64,000 nt of DNA, taken from NCBI GenBank assembly GCA_030066045.1, contig JASJCJ010000032.1, forward strand, positions 1 through 64,000, read 5' to 3'. The stretch is from Calothrix sp. MO_167.B12 (GTDB taxonomy: Bacteria > Cyanobacteriota > Cyanobacteriia > Cyanobacteriales > Nostocaceae). Of this stretch, positions 18,757 through 28,021 are shown in pieces (the stretch's first letter is position 1; the number at the start of each line of letters is the position of its first letter). A program made the position numbers and the translations under genes. The notes under the pieces are model-generated. The model did no database searches, was not told where the DNA came from, and saw nothing but the letters and a program-made list of their open reading frames with translations.

Positions 18757-19575
18757 TTAATTTTCCCCAACTGTATCCCAGAAAAACTGCTCATAGCCTT
18801 GCAGCAAACGTGCTGCACGCTTGATTAGGCGCGGTTCTGCGCCACGCTTTAAGCCTGTTGCAATTACACTTAAAGAATCACATTCAAAGGTCGGTACAGG
18901 ACTGGCAAAGAAATCGAAAAATGCCGTATCTTTAGGGGTAAAATTGTATTGTTTTTGCAGTGCAGCACTCATCCTTCCAGTATTTTCACCGAATATAGGG
19001 AAATTGAGTAAAAAGGCGGCTCCGACTTCAGCCTCCGAACCGTATAGAGCCAGGGAGGCTACATAGGCGGGAAATGCTTGCGCCCCCGGTAATGGTTCGT
19101 ACTTTTTCAGGTCATTTTCATTCAGGTTCAAGGCTTTGGCAAAATCTAACAATAAATCGAGGGCTTGAACCTCCCCAGAGAGAATGTCTCGAAAGAATTT
19201 CCCACTACGAGTTCTACGAAAGCGCCGCGCCAAAAGTCTATTGCTGCGAATATCGCTTTTAACTATGTTGTATTCCTCTCCCGCAAAAGCTTTGAGGTTT
19301 TCCTGTGACACTTGTCCGCTTTCTAGAGCCGTTAGATAGGGATGGTTGCGGATCTGATCCTCTACCCCAGCCAACTCAAAGCGCAGCTCATCGACTATCT
19401 GTCTGGCTTGATTGGCAACCACATTATTCGTAGATGTGTTACATGTTACTCCCTTGACAGCTTCTCCTTGCTTGGCAAAAGAGGGTGTGACCATAAAAGC
19501 GATCGCTACTACCAGAGCTATTGTAACTAGTTTGAGGACATAAGTGCTGTATCGTATATTTATATTGAACTTCAT
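18757..19575 (-). CDS. Exported TenA/PqqC-like (heme-oxygenase-fold) protein
   Basis: 272 aa. The signal peptide is near residues 12-34 (VTIALVVAIAFMVTPSFA), so the domain is periplasmic. The mature part is all-helical with TENA/THI-4/HDO features: EDQIRNHPYLTALESG, FAGEEYNIVKSD, GEVQALDLLLDF, and AFFDFFASP. Acidic residues at the usual metal positions are present, but His ligands are few, so di-iron activity is uncertain. An exported member of this fold is unusual, since TenA and HDO enzymes are normally cytoplasmic. It is convergent with the 17008 operon and 400 bp upstream of the lipoprotein gene in divergent orientation. Confidence 0.7.
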   Translation of the reverse strand: MKFNINIRYSTYVLKLVTIALVVAIAFMVTPSFAKQGEAVKGVTCNTSTNNVVANQARQIVDELRFELAGVEDQIRNHPYLTALESGQVSQENLKAFAGEEYNIVKSDIRSNRLLARRFRRTRSGKFFRDILSGEVQALDLLLDFAKALNLNENDLKKYEPLPGAQAFPAYVASLALYGSEAEVGAAFLLNFPIFGENTGRMSAALQKQYNFTPKDTAFFDFFASPVPTFECDSLSVIATGLKRGAEPRLIKRAARLLQGYEQFFWDTVGEN

Positions 19576-19981
19576 GAAAATTCCTCAAATTTTTTTCACG
19601 AATATCAGTATATTACCAGTCAGGATAATTCGTAATTGATAATTGATAATTGGCGCATTAGTGCCCACGGATGAATCCTCTTTCTGTTTGTCGGGTTTCC
19701 CCTATCGCTCTACCCAACCTACCATTGTTATTAACTGAACCCTATTGCTTTAAGTGTTTGGGAATTTACGTAAGCAATGAGATCCCCTCGCAAAAGTCGG
19801 GGATCTGATTCAACTAGCGATCGCAAATCAACACAAAATAGAAAATTATCTTAAATTATCAACATATTTTAACCATCTAGTTGCAAAAATATTTCATTAG
19901 CCTGAGAATAAACAAAGTTAGCTATGCAACTCAAAAATCCAACTTTGGCTGCTGATAGTTGCAAACATCTTAAGGAGAAAA
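19576..19981. promoter_or_regulatory. Divergent promoter region of the exported TenA-like and lipoprotein genes
   Basis: 406 bp with a short TAATTGATAATTGATAAT repeat near 19630 and the TTGCAAAAATATTT motif at 19879. AAGGAG at 19972 precedes ATG 19982. No gene is seen. Confidence 0.45.
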
Positions 19982-20800
19982 ATGATTAAATTTCGCTATA
20001 TATGCTTGGCTATTGCTGCTTGTGCTGTGGTATCTCTCAGTTCCTGTGTAGGAAATACACCCAATGCCAAGCAATCAACTGCATCCAATACTACTAGCCA
20101 AACTAGTCAGACGCAAGTGGCTCAGAGTGGGGAAGCCAAGGATGTTGATTACATGACAAAATTGGCGTTGATGAAGGGACATTTGTTAGTAGCTCAGGAA
20201 CTGTTGGACAAAAATCAACCCAAACAGGCTGAACCTCACATTGGACATCCTGTAGAAGAGATTTATGCAGATGTGGAAGAGCAATTGAATGAGCGTAAAG
20301 TCAAGGAATTTAAGACAACCTTGGTAAGTGTGCATGATTTAGTCAAAGCTAATCCCAAAGCAGCCAAGCTCCAAACTGATTTTACCAGTTCTATGGCAGC
20401 AGTGGATGGAGCGATCGCAGTTTTACCAGCAACACAACGTACCAAACCAGCATTTGTCCTCCAGGTAATCAATGGTTTATTGGATACAGCTAATGCTGAA
20501 TATGGTGCAGCGATTGCCAATAATAAAATAGCCGAAGTGGTAGAGTATCAAGACTCCCGTGGTTTTGTCATCTATGCCAACAAACTCTATCAAGACATTT
20601 CTGCTCAAATGGCTAAAGATAATCCAGAAGCACACAAAGCCATTGAAACTAGTATGACTAAACTGTTAACAGCATGGCCATCGGTAATTCCTCCCACTGC
20701 ACCAGTGAAAAACCCTGAGGATGTGAGTAAATTAGTGAAAACTATTGCGGGAAGTTCTAAAAAAGTAATTGATGCTGCCAGCACAAAAGCACAGAGGTAG
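19982..20800 (+). CDS. Lipoprotein, probable iron-uptake component
   Basis: 272 aa with a lipobox (LSSC, Cys near residue 22) after a hydrophobic signal, so anchored in a membrane outside the cytoplasm. After a Ser/Thr/Gln linker the domain is helical, with the segment MKGHLLVAQELLDKNQPKQAEPHIGHPVEEIY, whose Met, His and Glu residues could bind metal, as in the M75/EfeO-like lipoproteins that accompany FTR1 permeases. It precedes the ferritin-like and FTR1 genes on the same strand. The role in iron delivery to FTR1 is inferred from context. Confidence 0.72.
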   Translation: MIKFRYICLAIAACAVVSLSSCVGNTPNAKQSTASNTTSQTSQTQVAQSGEAKDVDYMTKLALMKGHLLVAQELLDKNQPKQAEPHIGHPVEEIYADVEEQLNERKVKEFKTTLVSVHDLVKANPKAAKLQTDFTSSMAAVDGAIAVLPATQRTKPAFVLQVINGLLDTANAEYGAAIANNKIAEVVEYQDSRGFVIYANKLYQDISAQMAKDNPEAHKAIETSMTKLLTAWPSVIPPTAPVKNPEDVSKLVKTIAGSSKKVIDAASTKAQR

Positions 20801-20997
20801 TACAATCAGTTAACCTCAACTAAATAAGTTTTAGACTGGAATTGGAAAGTTGAGTTTAAAATTAATGAGACGAGAAAAATGGGTTAAAAGTGAAGACAAA
20901 ACTATGCTGATAATCTATGATTTTTCGGCATTAGTATCACTGATAACCTATTAACTCATCATCAATTTCCTCTGGCTCGTAATACTATTCATAACTA

Positions 20998-21432
20998 ATG
21001 CAAGAACTCGACTACGAAAAGACAATTGACCTGTTAAATGCCATCATGGAATTTGAACTGGCAGGAGTAGTACGTTATACTCATTACTCATTAATGATTA
21101 CTGGTCCTAACCGCATCCCCATCGTGGATTTTTTCAAAGCACAGGCAAGTGAATCCCTACTCCATGCCCAACAGGTAGGGGAGATACTCACGGGATTAGA
21201 TGGACATCCAACCCTGAAAATTGCACCTTTGGAAGAAACCGAAAAACATTCTGTCAAAGATATATTGGAAGAAAGTTTGCTTCATGAAAGAAATGCATTA
21301 GATATGTATAAAAAGTTGTTAGATATCGTAAATGATGCCAGTATTTATTTAGAAGAATTCGCTAGGACAATGATTGGACAAGAAGAGATGCATAATATCG
21401 AACTGAAAAAGATGTTACGGGATTTCAGTTAA
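20998..21432 (+). CDS. Bacterioferritin-like iron storage protein
   Basis: 144-aa four-helix ferritin-like protein. Candidate di-iron ligands are Glu18/20, Glu52 with His56, Glu92 and the E-x-x-H pair Glu129/His132 (QEEMHNIE). It starts with ATG right at 20998. It is slightly shorter than classical Bfr (about 158 aa), and the heme-ligand Met next to Glu52 is not seen. It lies between the lipoprotein and FTR1 genes, fitting storage of imported iron. Confidence 0.85.
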   Translation: MQELDYEKTIDLLNAIMEFELAGVVRYTHYSLMITGPNRIPIVDFFKAQASESLLHAQQVGEILTGLDGHPTLKIAPLEETEKHSVKDILEESLLHERNALDMYKKLLDIVNDASIYLEEFARTMIGQEEMHNIELKKMLRDFS

Positions 21433-21766
21433 ATAGTATTAGTCATTGGTTATTAGTCAATACCATTTTTTGTAAGTAAAAACGCACTCAAATTTATTGT
21501 AGGAGTATCCCAAATATAAAATATTGTAGTGCAAAGAGAAGCGCGTTGCCGGGGTTCCCCCCGGTGTAGCGAATTCGGGGCATTTTGCCCGCATAATATA
21601 CCAAGGGAGCTTTCCGGCTCCCACTACATAATATTTTTGAACAATCGGGATGCTCCCTTTCTTGTTGCCTAAATCCTATGTAAGTTGATGAAAGTAGATA
21701 TGCAGTCCAGTTTCATCAAAAATTGGCATAATAACCAATGGCTATCAACAATCACAAATAGAAACA
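21433..21766. repeat. Intergenic REP-like sequence before the FTR1 gene
   Basis: Contains GCATTTTGCCCGCAT, GGGAGCTTTCCGGCTCCC and CCGGGGTTCCCCCCGG palindromes (21540-21660), typical dispersed cyanobacterial intergenic repeats. No gene. Confidence 0.6.
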
Positions 21767-22735
21767 ATGGATTTCAGTATTGCCTTACCGACTTTTGTCA
21801 TTACCCTGCGCGAAGGGGTAGAAGCAGCCTTAGTTGTGGGAATTGTGCTAGCTTTACTGGAGAAAGCTGGACAATCTCGGCTCAATCCTTGGGTGTATGC
21901 TGGTGTAGTAGCGGGAATTGTGGTGAGTGCATTGATTGGGATACTGTTTAGTTGGTTGATTCCCACTGTAGGAGCAATTAACCCCCAATACTCCTCTGTA
22001 GTTAAACCTTGGTTAGAAGCAACTTTTTGCGTACTAGCGATCGCTATGCTCAGTTGGATGTTAATCTGGATGACAAGGCAAGCCAGGTTTATGAAGGCTG
22101 AGGTTGAAGGAGCTGTAAATCAAGCCCTGGAACATAAGTCTAATGGTGCATGGGGAATTTTTAGTCTCATTTTAATTGCTGTTGTCCGAGAAGGTTTTGA
22201 AACAGTTTTATTTATTGCTGCTAATTTTCAACAAGGTTTAATTCCTGCCTTTGGTGCTTTGGGTGGAATAATATTGGCTGCATTTATTGGTGTACTTTTA
22301 TTTAAATGGGGAGTTAAGATTAATATTCGTCAATTCTTTCAGGTGATGGGAGTCTTGCTGATATTAATTGTGGCAGGCTTAGTAGTTACAGCTTTGAAAA
22401 ACTTCGATTTAGGTTTAGGGAATTTGGCTTTAAGTGGTGTTAATGGGGAAAATTTGTGTGTCTATTACGATAAACTGAACGAAATTCACTCCTGTATTCT
22501 CGGCCCTCTGGTGTGGAATACTTCCCAAATATTACCAGAGCGTCAGTTCCCTGGGATTATTTTCAAGTCTTTATTTGGTTATAGACAATATCTCTACGTA
22601 ATACAAGCAGTGGCATATATAGTTTTTTTGCTATCTGTAGGAGGATTATATTTCCGCAGTCTTGGTAGTGGTGTGGCTGCAAGAAGCAGTAGTTCTTCAA
22701 CCAGCGAAATACAAATGAAGTCTGTCAAAGAGTAA
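21767..22735 (+). CDS. FTR1 family high-affinity iron permease
   Basis: 322-aa inner-membrane protein with about seven helices. The two family motifs are REGVE (residues 15-19) and REGFE (141-145), whose Glu residues carry ferric iron across the membrane. In yeast and in EfeUOB-type systems the permease works with a ferroxidase or an iron-binding partner. Here the candidate partners are the lipoprotein at 19982 and the multicopper oxidase at 14614. The C-terminus after helix 7 is Ser-rich. FTR1 is also called EfeU in E. coli. Confidence 0.9.
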   Translation: MDFSIALPTFVITLREGVEAALVVGIVLALLEKAGQSRLNPWVYAGVVAGIVVSALIGILFSWLIPTVGAINPQYSSVVKPWLEATFCVLAIAMLSWMLIWMTRQARFMKAEVEGAVNQALEHKSNGAWGIFSLILIAVVREGFETVLFIAANFQQGLIPAFGALGGIILAAFIGVLLFKWGVKINIRQFFQVMGVLLILIVAGLVVTALKNFDLGLGNLALSGVNGENLCVYYDKLNEIHSCILGPLVWNTSQILPERQFPGIIFKSLFGYRQYLYVIQAVAYIVFLLSVGGLYFRSLGSGVAARSSSSSTSEIQMKSVKE

Positions 22736-23396
22736 TTATCACCTCAGCCTTCCTTGCTTACAGCAGATTGTAGGTAAATTAGGTACATCTTCTTCTAATT
22801 TGGGCTTGCTGAAAAAGTCTTTTGGTGGGGGTAGGGAACTCTTAACAGTTTTACCTCTATTTTTCCTAATTTTTTGCACTCCAAAAAATTGGAAGTGCAA
22901 GGTTTTTAAGCCGGGAGCATCCCAAATTAAAACATTTGGGATGCTCCCTTTAAACCTTATATCCCTATTATCTTGCACTTTTGGCGACAAAAATAGCCTG
23001 AGGTGCTTACAAGATAAGAGTTTTAAAGTTATTCAGCAAACCCTAATTAGGAGGCGCGCAGTAGGGGCGCATTGCGTGCGCCCTTGAGCAGTTAGTCACA
23101 AAGCATTTTCAGATCCTTGGTTGTGGGATTTTCCCGTGAGGGACTAGCTTGAAAATAGGGTGTTCGGTGTTCGCTGTAGGGGCGGGGTTTCCCCGCCCAG
23201 AGTGAAAGAATTATTTTCATCGGCAGGTTGTGGACAAAATATTGTCCATGTAGACGCGCGAAGCGCGGCTTGGAGCAGAGTGGGACTAGCTTGAAAGAAG
23301 GTGTGGGTTGTAGGGTAAAGAAGCCTTTTTCATACTTGGTGATGAAAAAATGTTCATCGGCACTGCTTCCTGCCTCAAAGCGATATAAACTGTATC
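22736..23396. repeat. Repeat-rich intergenic region
   Basis: 660 bp without a supported gene. 22795-23045 shares several segments with 48000-48280 (GAACTCTTAACAGTTTTACC, TTATATCCCTATTATCTTGC, TTATTCAGCAAACCCTAATT), probably ends of a degenerate mobile element. GGGCGGGGTTTCCCCGCCC at 23180 is the same palindrome found at 7513 and in cobN. GGGAGCATCCCAAATT and its inverted AATTTGGGATGCTCCC-like partner form a hairpin at 22912-22945. Confidence 0.65.
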
Positions 23397-24119
23397 TCAC
23401 TCTGATGAAAAAAGCTGTATTTCTTTCATGCTGGGATCTATTCTCGCAATTGCTTGGCTATAGGAATTGGTTAAAAAATCAATCCCTGTGATAGCCGTAC
23501 CAACAACCACAGCATATGCACCTAAATCAAAGGCTTGACAAGCCATCTGAGGGGAAGAAATACCACCTTCGCAAAACACTGGTATATCTACTTCTTTCAG
23601 CATTTGACTCAGAAGAGTAAAACCAGGGGGAAAAAGATCTTGTGTCGCTGTGGTGTAGCCAAATAGAGTTGTACTGACAATATCTGCACCAGCTTTAGCC
23701 GCTGAAATTGCCGCCTCAATGGTATCCACATCTGCCATCACTGGTTTACCTAATTGCTGATGAATTTTATTAATCATATCTGCCACTGTTTCCCCACCGG
23801 GACGATTTCTATGGGTAGCATCAATGGCAATAATATCTGCTCCTGCTTCTGCTACTGCTGCTGCATGGTGAAACTGGGGGGTAATATAAACATCGTATCC
23901 AGCTGTAACTTGTTTCCATAAGCCAATAATTGGCTGATTTATTTGTTGACGAACGGCAATTATATGATTAGGCGTATCAATACGTACTCCAGCAGCACCA
24001 TTATTTACGGTAGCTCGTGTCATAGCTGCGATTACTGACGGGTTGTGCAGAGGTGAATCCAGGGGTGCTTGACAGGAAACTATGAGTTGGTGATACAGAT
24101 ATTTGATGACATTATCCAT
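23397..24119 (-). CDS. nanE: N-acetylmannosamine-6-phosphate 2-epimerase
   Basis: 240-aa TIM-barrel enzyme converting ManNAc-6-P to GlcNAc-6-P. Seen: LIVSCQAPLDSPLHNPSVI at the N-terminus, ADIIAIDATHRNRP, the GKPVMADVDTIEAAISA strand and the phosphate-binding GGISSPQMACQAFDLGAYAVVVGTAIT end. Length is normal for NanE. It is a single gene with no sialic acid cluster around, as is usual in cyanobacteria. Confidence 0.88.
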   Translation of the reverse strand: MDNVIKYLYHQLIVSCQAPLDSPLHNPSVIAAMTRATVNNGAAGVRIDTPNHIIAVRQQINQPIIGLWKQVTAGYDVYITPQFHHAAAVAEAGADIIAIDATHRNRPGGETVADMINKIHQQLGKPVMADVDTIEAAISAAKAGADIVSTTLFGYTTATQDLFPPGFTLLSQMLKEVDIPVFCEGGISSPQMACQAFDLGAYAVVVGTAITGIDFLTNSYSQAIARIDPSMKEIQLFSSE

Positions 24120-24339
24120 GAGTTATACCATTTTGGATTTTGGATTTTGGATTTTGAAATAGCTATTAGACAAGCTTTTCAACTTTCCATCTGTCTCAAT
24201 CATTTTTACCAACGGATGATTTTATTTTTACCAACGGATGATTTATTTTTCAAATAGGTATTATTGGTTATTGATTGGTTGTTGACATGACAAAACTCAC
24301 ATTTTTTAAGGTTAACCACAAGAGTTTCCCCTATTTGTA

Positions 24340-24378
24340 ACAGTCAACCGTCAACTGTCAGCTGTCAACTATCAACTG
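24340..24378. repeat. GTCAACTGTCA short tandem repeat
   Basis: Same heptamer family as 9951-9982, on the opposite strand, ending about at the stop of the histidine kinase. Confidence 0.75.
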
Positions 24379-26362
24379 CTTTTGGTTGTACTGGTATCCA
24401 CACCGTAAATATTGAACCAGCATCCACCGTGGATTCTACTTCAATTCGCCCCCGGTGTAATTCCACTAATTGTTTAGTTAATGCCAAACCTAGTCCCGTA
24501 CCTTCATATAGGCGGTGGTAAGGCGTATCGAGTTGGTGAAATTGCTCAAATAGTAGTGGTAATTTTTCTTCGGCAATGCCAATGCCTGTATCTTCTACTT
24601 GCAAAACTGCGTTGTTATCTTCCATCCAAATACGTAAATTTACATTACCTGCTTCTGGGGTAAATTTGATCGCATTACTCAATAAATTCCAGATGATTTG
24701 TTGCACTCGTCTCGCGTCAGCACTAAAGAGATAATTCTCTGGTTCAATCAGTACATCTAAACGGAGATTCAGCTGTTGACTGGTAGCCTTTTCTCTGAGT
24801 GAGTCTACTGCCGCTGTCGCCACCTCGGCTAAAGAAAATTCTGTAATATTTAAAACAGCCTTACCTGCTTCAATTTGCGATAAATCCAGAATGTCATGAA
24901 TCATTTCTAACAAATGTTCCCCACTATCATGGATAGTTTGCAGATAATCTCTTTGTCGCTGATTTAACTCGCCAAAGTGCCAGCGTAATAAAGTGGAAGA
25001 CATCCCAATCACATAAGTTAAAGGGGTAAGTAACTCATGGCTAATGGTAGCCAGAAACTCACTTCTGAGGCGACTAGCAGCTTGAGCCGCCATTAAAGCA
25101 TCATGGAGGGCTTCCGTGCGTTCTACTACTCTTTTTTCCAGGGTTTGTTTCTCTAAATTGAGCGATCGCATTAACTCCGTTTGGTGGATGGCGATCGCTA
25201 ATTGTTCGGCAATAGCACTCAGTAATTTTACCTCATTTTGATTCCAGGCACGTGTTTCATAACACTGATTTCCAATTAGTAATCCCCACAGGTATTCTTC
25301 AAATATAATTGGTGCTGCTAATATTGCCCTAACTTGAATTCCCCGAAAAAACTCTAGCAAGCATTCTTCCTGGTCATAGGTTTTTTCCACATCATCCACT
25401 GCTAAAATGAAACCCTGGCGATATTTTTCCCAACATTGGGATTGGTTATTCAAGCATTCTTCTTCCCTACAATCGACAACGGAAGGGATAGTATCGTTAG
25501 CACGAACTTCATAGACAATACAGCTGGTGTTTTGCTGCCAAACCTGTGGTGATGTGATGGAATATGAAGAAATATATGAGTTACTTGATTTTTGGTTGTT
25601 TATAGTATTGATTGCAGACGAATTTGGTTCTGATGACTCAAATTTGTAGATTACTAACCTATCTAATTCTAAAAATTCCCTCACTTGGGCAACAGCAGTT
25701 TCCAGAATTACATCTAAATCAAGACTTTTACGGGTTTGGGTGGTAACTTGATTGAGTAGTTGCTCTTGAGCAATTTGTTTTTTCAGGGCATCTTCTACTG
25801 GTTGGCAAACAGAAACATGAGGATATGTTGACGCTTGTGATGGGTTTGGTTGTTGCTGTTCTTGGGGCAACAAGTATTGTAATAACAGTAGAGTAAATTG
25901 ACTTTGTAAATTTACATCATTGGTGTCGATAACTGGTAAATATTGCTCCAGGAGATGATGGGTATGGGAATCAACATTCAATAATTTCTTGAGTGTGTTT
26001 AAAAAAGAAGCGATCGCAGGTGCATGGAATGTTAAGCTGACATTTAGTGTGTCTTGGGGTGCAGCCGATGTCAAATTATCTTCACCTGGGAGTAATGTCA
26101 ATAAATTCTCAGTTTGTTGAATACCCTCTTGATTTGCCAGAGAACCTAATAATAGAGCATTAAAGCCTTGGGAAACCACCACCATAAATCGTTGCGAATG
26201 CCAATTTTCAGGAATGGGAAGTCTTGCGAGTAAATCATCTGTGAGTACTAATGGTTCCGGATTTTCCACAGCTTGAGCCATTTGCTGTAATAATTCGCCC
26301 AGCTGATTAAATACACCTACGCTTAAGGTGCGAGAAAAGCTCAAATCTGGAGAACTAAGCAT
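24365..26362 (-). CDS. DICT-GAF sensor histidine kinase
   Basis: About 665 aa from ATG 26362. An N-terminal DICT domain (FSRTLSVGVFNQLGELLQQM to FNALLLGSL) is followed by a GAF domain (about 215-410, with LDLDVILETAVAQVREFLELDRLVIYKF), then HisKA with the phospho-His in FLATISHELLTPLTYV and HATPase with N box IWNLLSNAIKFTPEAG, G1 VEDTGIGIAEEKL and G2 GTGLGLALTKQL. It is a soluble cytoplasmic sensor, and no response regulator gene is adjacent. The frame opens at 26416, but the first ~18 codons overlap the 3' end of the tnpB element, so the upstream region has been replaced. The true start and promoter may have been altered. Confidence 0.88.
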   Translation of the reverse strand: MLSSPDLSFSRTLSVGVFNQLGELLQQMAQAVENPEPLVLTDDLLARLPIPENWHSQRFMVVVSQGFNALLLGSLANQEGIQQTENLLTLLPGEDNLTSAAPQDTLNVSLTFHAPAIASFLNTLKKLLNVDSHTHHLLEQYLPVIDTNDVNLQSQFTLLLLQYLLPQEQQQPNPSQASTYPHVSVCQPVEDALKKQIAQEQLLNQVTTQTRKSLDLDVILETAVAQVREFLELDRLVIYKFESSEPNSSAINTINNQKSSNSYISSYSITSPQVWQQNTSCIVYEVRANDTIPSVVDCREEECLNNQSQCWEKYRQGFILAVDDVEKTYDQEECLLEFFRGIQVRAILAAPIIFEEYLWGLLIGNQCYETRAWNQNEVKLLSAIAEQLAIAIHQTELMRSLNLEKQTLEKRVVERTEALHDALMAAQAASRLRSEFLATISHELLTPLTYVIGMSSTLLRWHFGELNQRQRDYLQTIHDSGEHLLEMIHDILDLSQIEAGKAVLNITEFSLAEVATAAVDSLREKATSQQLNLRLDVLIEPENYLFSADARRVQQIIWNLLSNAIKFTPEAGNVNLRIWMEDNNAVLQVEDTGIGIAEEKLPLLFEQFHQLDTPYHRLYEGTGLGLALTKQLVELHRGRIEVESTVDAGSIFTVWIPVQPKAVDS

Positions 26363-26402
26363 TTTCAAGAATCTGGCGAGAGGAACTGGATGCTGGTGTG
26401 AA

Positions 26403-27623
26403 CTACCCCACCGCACAGGCGGATTGGGCTTCTGTACTCATAGGGGAGTGCCAAAGCTTAGACTTTCGTCCAAGGTTTGGTCTTACCTCCCCTCCTACAG
26501 CAGAGACGGCTGAACCATCCGTCTTTAGCATTCTAATACCCTCTGCTCTAATATTTATGACTGCGTTCCCATCTCTGTCATGAGCAGTACCACAATGAGG
26601 GCAAGTCCACTCCCTCACATCTAATGGCATCTCACCCACTTGATAGAAACAATTAGAGCAAAGCTTGGAACTAGGGAACCATCTATCTATTTCCACCAAT
26701 TTTCCCCCAAAGCGTTCTAGCTTATAGGCTAAAAAATTAGTAAACATTCCCCATCCACAATCAGATATTGCTTTTGCCAAACTGTGATTACGTACCATGC
26801 CCTTGACATGAAGATTTTCTACTATGACAGCTTGGCTATCGCTGACCAACTTGTAACTCAGTTTATGTAGAAAATCTTGCCGAGAATTGCTTACCCGTTC
26901 ATATACTTTGGCAACAATTTTTCGATATTTATTTCTGGAATTACTCCCTTTTTGTTTACGTGCTAATTTTTGTTGTTTGCGTTTGAGATTTTTTTCGTGT
27001 TTTGCAAGATGTTTGGGATTATCATATTTAGAAACTTTTTCGCCGTCAGTAACAACTGCAAAGTGTTTTATTCCTAAATCAATTCCGTAAATCTTACCTG
27101 ATGCTGTAGTTGGCTTTTGGTCTTCTATCTCCGTCAATATAGATGCAAAGTACCTCCCTGAGGGAGTTTTGCTAACACTAACAGTTTTGATTTTCCCCTC
27201 AATTGGTCGATGTATTTTCGCTTTGACTATGCCAATGTTGCCTGGGAGCTGAACATTGCCATCTACAATTTTGACGTTTTGAGGATATTGAATCGACTGT
27301 TTACCGTGTTTTGATTTGAATTTAGGGAATCCTGCACGTTTGGCAAAAAAGTTTTTGTAGGCTGCGGTTAGATTGAGGGTTGTAGCTTGTAAAACCTGAC
27401 TATAACAATCAGCTAACCATGATGTCTCCTCTGCTTTCTTCAGAGCAGGAAGTAATGCATTGAGTGCCGAACGCCCAAGCCCTTTACCTGTTTTTTCATA
27501 AGTCTCAATGGACTTATTGAGTGCATAATTCCACCACCAGCGCGAACACCCGAATGTTTGTGCTAATTGAATTTGTTGTGATTTTGTGGGATAAATGCGG
27601 ACTTGGACGACTTTATGAAGCAC
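26403..27623 (-). CDS. tnpB: IS200/IS605-family TnpB (RNA-guided nuclease)
   Basis: 406 aa. N-terminal HTH_OrfB region (RIYPTKSQQIQLAQTFGCSRWWWNYAL), RuvC-like catalytic residues Asp in YGIDLGIKHFAVV, Glu in VIVENLHVKGM and Asp in HDRDGNAV, and a zinc ribbon CSNC...CPHC. All catalytic residues are present. No TnpA gene is next to it, so the element (IS1341/IS891 type) would need TnpA in trans. TnpB proteins of this family cut DNA guided by an RNA from the right end of the element; that RNA would extend leftward from here toward the histidine kinase start. Confidence 0.92.
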   Translation of the reverse strand: MLHKVVQVRIYPTKSQQIQLAQTFGCSRWWWNYALNKSIETYEKTGKGLGRSALNALLPALKKAEETSWLADCYSQVLQATTLNLTAAYKNFFAKRAGFPKFKSKHGKQSIQYPQNVKIVDGNVQLPGNIGIVKAKIHRPIEGKIKTVSVSKTPSGRYFASILTEIEDQKPTTASGKIYGIDLGIKHFAVVTDGEKVSKYDNPKHLAKHEKNLKRKQQKLARKQKGSNSRNKYRKIVAKVYERVSNSRQDFLHKLSYKLVSDSQAVIVENLHVKGMVRNHSLAKAISDCGWGMFTNFLAYKLERFGGKLVEIDRWFPSSKLCSNCFYQVGEMPLDVREWTCPHCGTAHDRDGNAVINIRAEGIRMLKTDGSAVSAVGGEVRPNLGRKSKLWHSPMSTEAQSACAVG

Positions 27624-27750
27624 GCTTATATCACCCCCTTGAATTATTTATTCTAACATGAACTGTATTTCTGATAAACTCACTTGGGGAAATATTTGGC
27701 AATTGTTCGCACATCCAACAAGGATGTACCTCTCAATTGCCGCTTCATTA

Positions 27751-27960
27751 AAAACCGGAAAATCCGGCAGCCTTATTACTAATTAATGGGTGAACAGACC
27801 AATAATAGGGGTGGAAAAACCACCCCACGCTCACCAGACATCAAACCTGGTAATTTCTGGTAAAGGGCGGTTTTTCCAAAGGCTGCCGGATTTTTACACG
27901 TTTAGACCCAACCCTGCTATCCATCCCCAGCTTATAGAAGGTTGGGGATGGATAGCAGAA
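27751..27960. repeat. Nested inverted repeats between tnpB and cobN
   Basis: Arms AAAATCCGGCAGCC (about 27760) and GGCTGCCGGATTTT (about 27880) enclose GGGGTGGAAAAACCACCCC. A separate hairpin, GCTATCCATCCCCA with TGGGGATGGATAGC, lies at 27917-27957. The structure lies in the 400-bp leader of cobN, but no B12-box of a cobalamin riboswitch is evident. Confidence 0.75.
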
Positions 27961-28021
27961 TTAGTTAACAGTTTTTGATTTTGTCCTAATTAACCAACAG
28001 GTAAGACGCTAACACAGGATT

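Noticed and set aside
27624-28021. Cobalamin riboswitch before cobN
   Set aside because: No GCCACTG-type B12 box or matching core could be found; only simple inverted repeats are present.
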